Notes under the pieces: generated by a model | Databases searched by the model: none | The model's input: the letters and a program-made list of their open reading frames with translations, nothing else | Told to the model about the DNA's origin: nothing | In this document: positions 33,906 to 41,658 of the stretch, in pieces | Position numbering within the stretch: position 1 is the stretch's first letter | Layout of the letters: the number at the start of each line of letters is the position of its first letter | Assembly: GCF_000337575.1 (NCBI RefSeq) | Contig: NZ_AOIM01000034.1 | Span: 78,860-142,859 of the forward strand | Direction of reading: 5' to 3' | Length of the DNA stretch: 64,000 nt | Source of the DNA: Natrialba hulunbeirensis JCM 10989 | GTDB taxonomy: Archaea; Halobacteriota; Halobacteria; Halobacteriales; Natrialbaceae | Made by a program: the position numbers and the translations under genes

Positions 33906-35114
33906 TCAGCTACCGATCGCGAACGCGAGTGCCTGATAGAGCCCGTAGCCGACCACGATCGAACTGCCGAGTGTCAGCAGCCAGAACGTCACCGTAACGC
34001 CGATTTTTCGACGGGAGACGCCGGCCGATCCCGCTGCCAGCCCGCCGCCGATGACACCCGAGAGGATGATGTTGTTGAGCGAGATCGGGATACCGAGTGC
34101 GATTGCGAGTTGTGCGATTATGAAGCCGGGAACCAGCGCGGCAATCGAGCGCCGGACGCCGAGTTGCGCGTACTCCCTGGAGGTCGCCTGCAATAATCGT
34201 GGTGCAGCCATCCAGGCACCGGCGAGAATGCCTGTCGCCCCGATCGAGAGCAGGACGATCCCCGGTAGGCCGAGTTCGACGCGAAAGAGGTTCTCGAGCG
34301 GCCCGGTTGCGAGCCCGACCTGTGAGCCCCCTGAGGAGAACGCAACGATTCCGCCGAGGACGAGCAGAAACGAGCGAATACCGTCCTCGACGGAGACGCG
34401 GACTCGCCTTCGGACCCAGTAAAACCAGAGCGCACCGACGGCACCCGTCACGATGAGGACTCCAACTGTCACGTCTGCGACGAGGGTCGGGCCGCCGCCG
34501 ACCTGCTGGGAGATGAAGCGCGCAAGCGTTCCCTGATCGGCAACCGGATCCGGGATAACCCCGAGACGGACGTTCGCGACGATTGCGCCGACGATTCCCG
34601 CGAGCAGCGGAACGCCAACCGTTTCTGGGATCTCTTCGCGCCTGAGCGTGACTGCGGTCGCATACGCCAACCCACCCGACATGAACGGGACCATGATCCA
34701 GAACGTTCCGAGTCGCTGGTAGGTCGCCATCGCCGGATCGCCGCCGAGTGAGAGGCCAACACCGACCATTGCACCCGTCGTCGCGAATGCAGCAGGGATC
34801 GGATAGCGAGTATAGATTCCAACGGCCATAAAGCCCGCTGCGGTGAGCAGTCCCGCAGTTGCGGCCAGCGGTGTGATCGCGACGCCGTCGATCAGATCCG
34901 CACCAACGGTTTCGGAGATGCTTCCGCCCTGCATGAGCGCTCCCGCCGCGGCGAGCACGCCGATGACGAACGCGGCTTGCATCGTCGAAATAGCGTTCGC
35001 ACCGATTGCAGGTGCAAACGGCGGTGAGTTGCTGTTCGCACCAAGCACCCACGCCATAAACACACAGGTGAGTACGGCAAACCCGACCAGCAGGGCGAAC
35101 GACGGTGCAACCAT
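33906..35114 (-). CDS. PiT-family inorganic phosphate transporter
   Basis: A 402-residue permease with about 10-11 membrane helices. The duplicated PiT signature is visible: the N-terminal copy in MAWVLGANSNSPPFAPAIGANAIST (with G-A-N), and the C-terminal copy in VAFSSGGSQVGLATGPLENL and ISLNNIILSGVIGGGLAAG. These correspond to the GANDVANA repeats of PitA/Pho-4 transporters but are diverged, so the coupling ion (H+ or Na+) cannot be stated. The frame is open 22 codons upstream, but MVAPSFALLVGFAVL at 35114 begins the first helix. No regulator such as PhoU is adjacent. Confidence 0.88.
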   Translation of the reverse strand: MVAPSFALLVGFAVLTCVFMAWVLGANSNSPPFAPAIGANAISTMQAAFVIGVLAAAGALMQGGSISETVGADLIDGVAITPLAATAGLLTAAGFMAVGIYTRYPIPAAFATTGAMVGVGLSLGGDPAMATYQRLGTFWIMVPFMSGGLAYATAVTLRREEIPETVGVPLLAGIVGAIVANVRLGVIPDPVADQGTLARFISQQVGGGPTLVADVTVGVLIVTGAVGALWFYWVRRRVRVSVEDGIRSFLLVLGGIVAFSSGGSQVGLATGPLENLFRVELGLPGIVLLSIGATGILAGAWMAAPRLLQATSREYAQLGVRRSIAALVPGFIIAQLAIALGIPISLNNIILSGVIGGGLAAGSAGVSRRKIGVTVTFWLLTLGSSIVVGYGLYQALAFAIGS

Positions 35115-35262
35115 CCGTTCACCGACGTTCGACGACGCGACTGAAAAGAATATGCACTCCGTGGAAATCGGCGCGTTCACACGAGTTGTTCGTTCCCGTG
35201 GCAGTCAGTCGTCGTGTGACAAAGGCCGCATCGGTGCCAGAAACGAACGACGCGACCAGCAC

Positions 35263-36180
35263 TCAGACGGGCATATGTGGCCCCAGAATCGCGACGACAA
35301 CCGCGAGGGCGGCGATGACACCGGTTCCGTGGATAACGAGTCGCCGTCGCCACGCCGAGAGCGGTCGGCCGAGACGCTCACCGACCTCATCGAGTACCAG
35401 CGAGAGCACGCGGCCGCCGTCGAGTAGCGTTACCGGTAGCGCATTGAGCAACCCGAAGTTCGCGCTCAGGAGGGCCGTCCAGAACGCGAGGTTCGTCACG
35501 AGACCCAGCGCGGCGATCGACTCTGCAGTTGGTGGCACACCGCCGGTGACCGCCCAGCCGAAGTACAGCATGTAGGCGTCCATCGCGGTTCCAGTGGCGG
35601 GCGCGAGCAACACTGCCAGTGCGACGGCGGCGACGACCAGGTTGTTCGCCACGCCCGCGGCGAAGACGCGGAGCCGGCTCCGTCTCGAGGCTGTATCCAG
35701 TTTCTCACCGGGGAGGACGTACGCCGCGAGGGGGACGACGCCGAACAGGAGTGCGATGCCGGTCTCCTGCAACGGAATTTCCTCGCGCCGGCAGGCGATT
35801 GCGTGTCCGAACTCGTGGGCCACCGTCGCGATCACGAGCGCGGCGATTACGGACGGCGCGGCGGCGAGCGGCATGAACGCGTTGATGCCCGGAATCGCGA
35901 TCGTGTTCTCGGGTGCGTTCAACGCAGTAGGCTCTGGCTGCTGGAGCGCCAGCCACGCTCCCGTCAGGACGAGGCCGAGCACCGCGACCTGACACGCGAG
36001 CAGTAGCCCGATCGAGCAGTCGTGCCATCGGTCCCACCCCGGCCGTTCGGCCAGTGTGTCCAGTCGCTCGCTCCCGCCGCTTCGGTGGAGATACAACACC
36101 CCTGCACCGATCTTCACCTGTCGCGGGAGCCGCTCGTTGATCCGCTCCTCGAGACCATCGATCCTGGACCGTACTGACAT
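35263..36180 (-). CDS. Site-2-protease-like M50 metallopeptidase
   Basis: A 305-residue intramembrane zinc protease. After a short polar N-terminus and one helix (GLLLACQVAVLGLVLTGAW) comes the zinc motif VATVAHEFGHAIACRREE (HExxH as HEFGH). Helices follow with VAAVALAVLLAPATG, and the third zinc ligand lies in LLNALPVTLLDGGRVLSLVLDEV (N-x4-LDGG). The order is right for group I/III S2P proteins. No PDZ domain is visible. Targets may be membrane-bound regulators or lipoproteins. It is divergent from the zinc-ribbon gene, about 170 bp away. Start ATG at 36180. Confidence 0.92.
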   Translation of the reverse strand: MSVRSRIDGLEERINERLPRQVKIGAGVLYLHRSGGSERLDTLAERPGWDRWHDCSIGLLLACQVAVLGLVLTGAWLALQQPEPTALNAPENTIAIPGINAFMPLAAAPSVIAALVIATVAHEFGHAIACRREEIPLQETGIALLFGVVPLAAYVLPGEKLDTASRRSRLRVFAAGVANNLVVAAVALAVLLAPATGTAMDAYMLYFGWAVTGGVPPTAESIAALGLVTNLAFWTALLSANFGLLNALPVTLLDGGRVLSLVLDEVGERLGRPLSAWRRRLVIHGTGVIAALAVVVAILGPHMPV

Positions 36181-36352
36181 GTTTCGTGGTCGAACACTAC
36201 GTTCTTAGCCACTCTATATAACAGTTGACCTGAATGACACGCGTTTCGGGACGTGAGGATGTTCGACCACTAGCTTCTATGGGCGTGCAGCGCCGAGCGT
36301 TCGGCACCGACACTGACACTGCACTCGTGCTCGGATCCGCACCGATGATGAC

Positions 36353-36580
36353 ATGAAACCAGTCTACTTCTGCGCCCGCTGCGGCGAGGAACTCTCGCGC
36401 ACCGTCGAGGAGTGCCCACACTGTGGCTACTGCCCGAAATCGATTGCCTGGCGGACCGGCGTCGGCGCACTCATCTTCGGCGGTGCGCTGACGCTCGTCT
36501 CACCGCCGGTTGGACTCCTCGGCGTCTTCGCTGGTAGTCTCGCGATCTGTGGGAGTTACCTGCTCTCGCCTGCGGAGTGA
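36353..36580 (+). CDS. Zinc-ribbon membrane mini-protein
   Basis: A 75-residue protein. Residues 1-27 form a zinc ribbon: YFCARCGEEL, then EECPHCGYCPK, with two CxxC knuckles plus one extra Cys. Two membrane helices follow (GVGALIFGGALTLVS and VGLLGVFAGSLAICGSYLLS). This cytoplasmic ribbon plus membrane hairpin build is common in haloarchaea and of unknown role. The ATG at 36353 directly precedes the ribbon. It is convergent with the methyltransferase gene, with about 36 bp between the stops. Confidence 0.85.
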   Translation: MKPVYFCARCGEELSRTVEECPHCGYCPKSIAWRTGVGALIFGGALTLVSPPVGLLGVFAGSLAICGSYLLSPAE

Positions 36581-36616
36581 CTGGCTGTTACCGTTCGTCT
36601 GGTCACTGTTTGTCTG

Positions 36617-37459
36617 TCAGTATTCGACGGCCGTTTTCCCCTTCTTGTTCTCTTTCTCCAGAACCGCACGGTAGTGCTCACTTTCCGGCGACCTGAGTAC
36701 GTCTGCCACCACCCACGGCGTTCCAGTCGCTGCCTCCCGCAGCCGTTCCGGTGAACACAGCAGAAACTGCAGCGTTCGACCCACCTCACGACATCCGTGG
36801 TGCGTCGGCGTTCCACCACTAGATTCGATTTCGCGCTCGAATTCGAAGTGAAAACACCGGTGGGCAATTCCCTCTCGCGGATCCGATCTGTAGCCGAGGA
36901 ACGACTCGTCGAGCCGCGTCGGGTCGTAGTTATCGACGACGGCGATCCCTGACTCGTGGCTGACGCGATCGAATTCCTCGAGGATCGCACGAACGCCGGC
37001 GAGCGACCGACCGAGGCCGAGCTGGGTCCCCACGGCGTGTACCGCACCCACCGAATCGGTGGCCACCGGCAGGGTGTGCATGTCCCCGACGCATACCCGC
37101 TCGCACCCGCGCTCACGGGCTGTGCTGATCGCGTTCGGACTCACGTCGACGCCGATCACCTCGACGCCGCGGTCGGCCCACCACAGGAGGTGCGTTCCGG
37201 CACCGCAGCCCACGTCGAGAATCGGCTCGTGGTCGGTGAGCCGCTCGAGGATCTCGACCGTCTCAGTCTCCCACGAACTCGAGTCGCTGAAGTAGAACGA
37301 GGCGACGGATCCGTCTTGCACGTCTCCGCCGTCGCGATAGGTGAGCCGTCCTGGGTCATCGTGCAGGTGTGCGAGCATCGCGCGACCAAGCGGATCGGGT
37401 ACCCCACGGCCCTGCTCACGTTCGTGAGCTGACCGCGACGATGAGTTGTTCCGTGACAT
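36617..37459 (-). CDS. Class I SAM-dependent methyltransferase
   Basis: A 280-residue protein. Motif I is ILDVGCGAGTHLLWWADRG at about 78-96, motif II EVIGVDVSPNAISTARERG, then GDMHTLPVATDSVGAVHAVG and a long C-terminal domain with FFHFEFE-like strands. The SAM site is complete. After motif III the sequence is not typical of ubiquinone or Trm11 enzymes, so the substrate is open: small molecule, lipid or protein. The first 30 residues are polar. The ATG at 37459 is the first in frame. It is divergent from the ferredoxin gene. The C-terminus ends in a basic EKENKKGKTAVEY. Confidence 0.87.
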   Translation of the reverse strand: MSRNNSSSRSAHEREQGRGVPDPLGRAMLAHLHDDPGRLTYRDGGDVQDGSVASFYFSDSSSWETETVEILERLTDHEPILDVGCGAGTHLLWWADRGVEVIGVDVSPNAISTARERGCERVCVGDMHTLPVATDSVGAVHAVGTQLGLGRSLAGVRAILEEFDRVSHESGIAVVDNYDPTRLDESFLGYRSDPREGIAHRCFHFEFEREIESSGGTPTHHGCREVGRTLQFLLCSPERLREAATGTPWVVADVLRSPESEHYRAVLEKENKKGKTAVEY

Positions 37460-37544
37460 ACAACAATTGACGCCACAGCCGATACTAAATATACAATGAC
37501 ATATGGTCTCTGGTACCGCCAGTCATACTGGTCGACCGCTAACG

Positions 37545-37550
37545 ATTTAT
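37545..37550 (+). promoter_or_regulatory. TATA box of the ferredoxin gene
   Basis: ATTTAT centred about 27 nt before the ATG at 37574, pointing to a leaderless transcript and excluding the longer upstream frame. Confidence 0.6.
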
Positions 37551-37573
37551 CACGATCCACCCAAGTGCCGTCC

Positions 37574-37819
37574 ATGAAAGTCGAATTCGACGAGGACACC
37601 TGTATCGGGATGTACCAGTGTGTCGCCGAGTGGGACGGCTTCACGAAAGACAAGTCGAAAGGAAAAGCGATTCTCGAGGACAGCGAGGAGGTCGAAGACG
37701 GCGTTTTCGTCCGCGAGGTGCCCGAAGACGCGGAACTGGACGCGAAGTTCGCCGCTCGCACGTGCCCCGTCGACGCGATTCGAATCTACGACGACGACGG
37801 CGAGCAACTCATTCCCTGA
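37574..37819 (+). CDS. Three-cysteine ferredoxin
   Basis: An 81-residue acidic electron carrier. MKVEFDEDTCIGMYQCVAEWD carries Cys10 and Cys16 in a C-x5-C arrangement; the third Cys is in ARTCPVDAIRIYD. With only three cluster cysteines in the CIGxxxC...CPVDAI pattern, it is most like 3Fe-4S or mixed-ligand ferredoxins of the actinobacterial Fdx-1 type, rather than the plant-type 2Fe-2S ferredoxin typical of halophiles. Possible partners are P450s, desaturases or oxidoreductases; none is adjacent. The start ATG 37574 is backed by the TATA box. Confidence 0.9.
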   Translation: MKVEFDEDTCIGMYQCVAEWDGFTKDKSKGKAILEDSEEVEDGVFVREVPEDAELDAKFAARTCPVDAIRIYDDDGEQLIP

Positions 37820-37851
37820 TCGATCGCTCTTTTCGACGCAGTCGCTCCGAT

Positions 37852-38526
37852 TCAGCTACTGACGAGTTCCGCGATGCCATGCAGGTCTTCGACCTCGTAC
37901 GTCGGTTCCACTCCCAGTTCGACCGCACGACAGTGGGGGCGGCGAACGAAGACGGACTCGAGTCCCGCTCGTTCTGCGGCGAGGATATCGCTCTCACTGT
38001 CGCCGATGTAAAGTGCTGACTCGGCGGAGACGGACAGATCGTCCAGTGCACGCTCGAGGTAGTGCGTGTTCGGCTTCTTCAGGCGAAGGCTCTCGATGGT
38101 CATCTCGCGACCGTAGTAGGTATCGAAGAACGGGCCGAGTTCGAAGTGTTCCAGGACGAACTCGATGGTGCTGTGGTGGTTGTTGCTCACGACGCCGCAG
38201 CTCGCCTCCGTTGGAAGATCGGAAATCGCGGCGACATCGTCGTATCGCGTTCGGGTGCCGTCCCTGAACTCGGCGAACTGGGAATCCTCGTCGTGGCGCT
38301 CGCGTGCCGCCCAGAACGCCGCTGGCTCGAGGTCGTACGCCGAGCAAACCTCGTGGAGCGTCTCGGTCGTCACGCCGTTGACGATAGCGTTGACGTGCTG
38401 GCGGTCCGGGTCCTCGACGCCGACCGCACGAAAGGCGTCCTGTGTGGCCTCAGTTTGCGTTTCCACTGGCGGCGGCTCGACGAGCACACCGTCGCTGTCG
38501 AAGAACACGGCGTCGTATGCTGTCAC
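37852..38526 (-). CDS. HAD-superfamily hydrolase (phosphatase)
   Basis: A 224-residue HAD subfamily IA protein. Motif I is FFDSDGVLVEP (nucleophile Asp, here DSDGV), motif II is CGVVSNNHHST, motif III has the Lys in RLKKPNTHYL, and motif IV is YIGDSESDILAAERAG. A helical cap at about 18-90 lies between motifs I and II. The DSDGVLVEPPP start resembles haloarchaeal phosphoglycolate/haloacid-type phosphatases, but the substrate is not determinable. It begins with GTG at 38526. It is convergent with the ferredoxin gene. Confidence 0.9.
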   Translation of the reverse strand: MTAYDAVFFDSDGVLVEPPPVETQTEATQDAFRAVGVEDPDRQHVNAIVNGVTTETLHEVCSAYDLEPAAFWAARERHDEDSQFAEFRDGTRTRYDDVAAISDLPTEASCGVVSNNHHSTIEFVLEHFELGPFFDTYYGREMTIESLRLKKPNTHYLERALDDLSVSAESALYIGDSESDILAAERAGLESVFVRRPHCRAVELGVEPTYEVEDLHGIAELVSS

Positions 38527-38685
38527 GCGCTAGTGGTATTCTGAACGGGTAGGTTACCGTTTCGGTCGGGAAGACGAACGCGGTGAGAAAATCGGTCGCG
38601 GTTGTCCGTGGTCCGATCCGGCTGATCCGAATCGAGAGCGGTTCGCAACTCTCGCAGCTCTCCAGTTCTCGTCGTGTTGAGCCGA

Positions 38686-39600
38686 TCAGGCGATCTTGTC
38701 GTACTGCTCCGAGAGCTTCTCGGCGGCCTCGCCGAGCTGGTTGCGCTCGTACTCCGTGAGGTCCCACTCGACGACTTCCTCGACGCCGTTCGAGCCGAGT
38801 TTGACGGGGACGCCGAAGGCAGTGTCCTCGTGGCCGAACTCGCCCTCGAGTGTGACGCTCGCTGGCAGCACTTCGCCGGTGTCGCGGAGGATGGCCTCGA
38901 CCATGTGGCCGACGCCGGTCGCTGGTCCCCACTCCGTCGCCCCCTTCTTCTCGATGACGTTCATCGCGGAGGTCTGGAGTTCTTCCAAGAGTTCGTCCTT
39001 CTCGTCGTCAGTGAACTCGAGATCCTGGCCGTTGACGCGGACCTTCGAGAAGACCGGGACCTGCGCGTCGCCGTGCTCGCCAAGGATGGTCGCTTCGACG
39101 TTCTGGATGGGAGCGTCGTAGCGCTGGGAGATCACGTAGCGGAAGCGGGCGGAGTCGAGTCGGCCGCCGAAGCCGATTACCTTGTCGCGTGCGCGGTCGC
39201 CCGCCTCGTAGAGGTGGCGATTGAGCAGGTCGACTGGGTTCGACGTCGTGACAGTGATGAAGTCGTCGTTGTACTCCGCGATCGAGGAGCCGATGTCCTC
39301 CATAATCGGCGCGTTGTCGCCCGCGAGGTCGATTCGCGTCTGTCCTGGCTGGCGCGGGATGCCGGCCGTGATGACGACGACGTCCGAGCCCTCGGTGGCC
39401 TCGTAGCCGCCCTGGCGGATCGTAGTGTTCGAGTCGTAGGCTGCGCCGTGGTTCGCGTCGGCGGCCTGACCGATCGTGTCGTCTTCCTTGTCCGGGATGT
39501 CGACGAAGACGAGTTCGTCTGCGATGTCCCGAAGCGCGATGTTGTACCCTGCGGCGGCCCCGACCGTTCCGGCCGCGCCGACCACGCTAACTTTCGTCAT
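38686..39600 (-). CDS. mdh: Malate dehydrogenase (LDH-like, halophilic)
   Basis: NAD-dependent malate/oxaloacetate dehydrogenase of the TCA cycle. The length of 304 residues matches the known Haloarcula enzyme closely. [22 protein letters not shown] is the Rossmann loop, and [21 protein letters not shown] contains the NAD-selecting Asp. [13 protein letters not shown] holds the substrate-specifying Arg (malate rather than lactate), [16 protein letters not shown] follows, and [15 protein letters not shown] contains the catalytic His. The surface is strongly acidic. The frame extends 51 codons upstream, but [11 protein letters not shown] at 39600 is the correct start. It is divergent from the LOG-like gene. 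Confidence 0.97.
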   Translation of the reverse strand: MTKVSVVGAAGTVGAAAGYNIALRDIADELVFVDIPDKEDDTIGQAADANHGAAYDSNTTIRQGGYEATEGSDVVVITAGIPRQPGQTRIDLAGDNAPIMEDIGSSIAEYNDDFITVTTSNPVDLLNRHLYEAGDRARDKVIGFGGRLDSARFRYVISQRYDAPIQNVEATILGEHGDAQVPVFSKVRVNGQDLEFTDDEKDELLEELQTSAMNVIEKKGATEWGPATGVGHMVEAILRDTGEVLPASVTLEGEFGHEDTAFGVPVKLGSNGVEEVVEWDLTEYERNQLGEAAEKLSEQYDKIA

Positions 39601-39793
39601 ACCACGTAACGATCCGCTTGCCCCTGCGTTAAATCCGTCGAATCCCGCTCTTCTCGCACGACCTGACGATATTTCTATCGACGACTGTCGAACTCCGGTG
39701 AACGTGGACCCATCATCGTACTCACCTTCGTCGCGCAGCAGGGACAGAGACACACCCCGAACCGATATGAGCCAGCGCTACCGTCTCATCCAC

Positions 39794-40243
39794 ATGCGAG
39801 TGAGCGTTATCGGCGGCGGAACGATCACGAACGACGAAGCCGACCGCGCCGAGGCAGTCGGCCGCGAACTCGGCCGGCGCGGCCACACGGTCGTCTGTGG
39901 CGGTCTCGGCGGGACGATGGAAGCCGTCTGCCGCGGTGCAAAAGACGCGGACGGGACCACCATCGGCATCCTCCCTGGCGACCGCCGGACCGCCGCAAAC
40001 GAGTACGTCGACGTCCCGATCGCAACCGGCCTCGCCCACGCCCGGAACGCACTCGTTCCGATGAACGGCGATGCGGTCATCGCGCTCTCCGGCGGCGTCG
40101 GCACGCTCTCCGAAATCGCTTTCGCTGGCATCTACGGCCGCCCTATCGTTGGCCTCGAAACGCACGAGATCGACGGGTTCGAGATCGAGACCGTCGAGAC
40201 ACCCGCGGCCGCCGTCGATGCCGTGGAGGCGGCACTCGAGTGA
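39794..40243 (+). CDS. LOG/TIGR00725-type nucleotide-binding Rossmann protein
   Basis: A 149-residue protein: MRVSVIGGGTITNDEADRAEAVGRELGRRGHTVVCGGLGGTMEAVCRGAKDADG, then IGILPGDRR, NEYVDVPIATGLAHARNALVPMNGDAVIALSGGVGTLSEIAFA. The GGLGGTMEAV and SGGVGTLSE motifs are those of the TIGR00725 group related to LOG (PGGxGTxxE) phosphoribohydrolases. In LOG enzymes the second motif holds the catalytic Glu; here it is GGVGTLSE, with the Glu retained. Function could be nucleotide or nucleoside 5'-monophosphate hydrolysis, unproven. ATG 39794 begins the first strand; the longer upstream frame is spurious. Confidence 0.88.
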   Translation: MRVSVIGGGTITNDEADRAEAVGRELGRRGHTVVCGGLGGTMEAVCRGAKDADGTTIGILPGDRRTAANEYVDVPIATGLAHARNALVPMNGDAVIALSGGVGTLSEIAFAGIYGRPIVGLETHEIDGFEIETVETPAAAVDAVEAALE

Positions 40244-40354
40244 CCCTGTCGCGACCCGATTCCTGACTCGTTGTACGACAGGCACCATTGGTACCCGCTA
40301 CCGCCGCCTCACCGAATCGGTACCGGCTTTGTGCATCCCATCCTCGGCTCACCT

Positions 40355-40795
40355 ATGACTGATTCGAGCACTGCCGACGCCACTGCTGATCCGTACTCCA
40401 TCCGCGAGGAACTCCCTACCCCCGAGACGTTCGCCACGCTGCGTGAGGCCGCCGACATGCCGCCGCGCTCCCGCGAGGGCATCGAACAGGGGCTCCCCAA
40501 CTCCGTCTACGGCGTAATCGTCGTCCACGAACCGTCGGGCGAGACGGTCGGTATGGGTCGCATCGTCGGCGACGGCGGCACCGTCTACCAGATTTCGGAC
40601 ATGGCCGTCCACCCCGACCACCAGCGCCAGGGACTCGGCACGCAAATTATGACCCAACTCGAGTCCTACCTCGAGACGGAAGCGCCGCCGTCGGCGTACG
40701 TCAACCTCATGGCTGACATCGACGGTTTCTACGAGTCGTTCGGCTACGAGGAGACGCGACCGGCGTCGAAGGGGATGTATCGGCGGACGGAGTGA
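40355..40795 (+). CDS. GNAT family N-acetyltransferase
   Basis: A 146-residue single-domain acetyltransferase. YGVIVVHEPSGETVGMGRIVGDGGTVYQISDMAVHPDHQRQGLGTQIMTQLESYL contains strand 4 and the acetyl-CoA pyrophosphate loop QRQGLG. SAYVNLMADIDGFYESFGYEETRPASKGMYRR is the typical end, with the tyrosine/phenylalanine helix. The first 20 residues are Asp/Thr/Ala-rich linker. Similar bacterial proteins acetylate spermidine-like or small amines; the substrate is unknown. ATG 40355 is preferred; the frame is open further upstream but unconserved. Confidence 0.92.
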   Translation: MTDSSTADATADPYSIREELPTPETFATLREAADMPPRSREGIEQGLPNSVYGVIVVHEPSGETVGMGRIVGDGGTVYQISDMAVHPDHQRQGLGTQIMTQLESYLETEAPPSAYVNLMADIDGFYESFGYEETRPASKGMYRRTE

Positions 40796-40852
40796 CAGTT
40801 TGTCGAGTCCGCCTTCGCAGCTTTTTCGACGGATGCCACCGTTCTAGTGGGT

Positions 40853-41593
40853 ATGAGTGACTTCGATAAGGAGGCCGAGCGCGAGAAGCTTCGGGAGAAG
40901 TACGAGCGCGACAAGGAAGAGCGACAGGCCACTCAGCGCATGAGCGACCTGCTGCTCAAGGGGGCGACGATGACGAACTCCCACTGTGGCACCTGTGGGG
41001 ACCCGCTGTTTCAGGAGAACGGCACGACGTTCTGTCCGAGCTGTCACGGCAATCCGGACGCTGTGCAGGGGACCGAACTGGAGGCGGACGCGGCCGAAGC
41101 GGATGCAGCCGACGATGCTGCAACCGACGAGAGCGCGCCCGAGGCCGGGACCGGGACCGGGACCGGGACCGAGACGGACGAGCAAAACTCCGCCGCTGAC
41201 ACGTCCGTGACGACTGACCGCGCCACTACCGACGCGACAACCGACCCCAACAGCACGTCTCAGCCGTCGAGCGAGACTGGTTCGGACCGTGCGGATGAGG
41301 GCCGGTCACGGCCAGCGCCGCGGTCGCAGTCGCAGCCTCAGTTGCAGCCCCAGAGTCAGACCCAGCCCGACCCACAGTCACCACCCCGTCGCGAGGAGCC
41401 GACATCGGCCGGCAGTGTCGACACGAACACCACTGACGACAGCGCCGGCGACCGCTCCGCCGCCCGCGACTCGCTGACGCGTGCACTCGAGAAGTTCGCC
41501 GCCGAGGCGGCGGCCACCGACGACCCGCGGTACGCGAAAGAGTGTCTCGAGGCAGCCCGCGAGGCGAGTGAGGCGCTGGAATCGCTTCGCTGA
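40853..41593 (+). CDS. SSSCA1-family zinc-ribbon protein with long acidic linker
   Basis: A 246-residue protein. Residues 1-70 have DKEAEREKLREKYERDKEERQATQRMSDLLLKGATMTNSHC, a charged helix followed by a conserved LLLKGATM turn, then CGTCGDPLFQENGTTFCPSC. This is the Sjogren syndrome/scleroderma autoantigen 1-type zinc ribbon that archaea share with eukaryotic p27. A GTGTGTGTETD repeat and a Ser/Gln/Pro/Thr-rich disordered region occupy about 75-200. The C-terminal 45 residues form a helix (SLTRALEKFAAEAAATDDPRYAKECLEAAREASEALESL). Function unknown; the ribbon suggests binding of RNA or protein. Confidence 0.85.
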   Translation: MSDFDKEAEREKLREKYERDKEERQATQRMSDLLLKGATMTNSHCGTCGDPLFQENGTTFCPSCHGNPDAVQGTELEADAAEADAADDAATDESAPEAGTGTGTGTETDEQNSAADTSVTTDRATTDATTDPNSTSQPSSETGSDRADEGRSRPAPRSQSQPQLQPQSQTQPDPQSPPRREEPTSAGSVDTNTTDDSAGDRSAARDSLTRALEKFAAEAAATDDPRYAKECLEAAREASEALESLR

Positions 41594-41658
41594 GGTCGGC
41601 TGTCGTTGCTGTTGTTGTCGCTGTCGCGACTCGCGACGCCACCGACGACAGATCGCGA

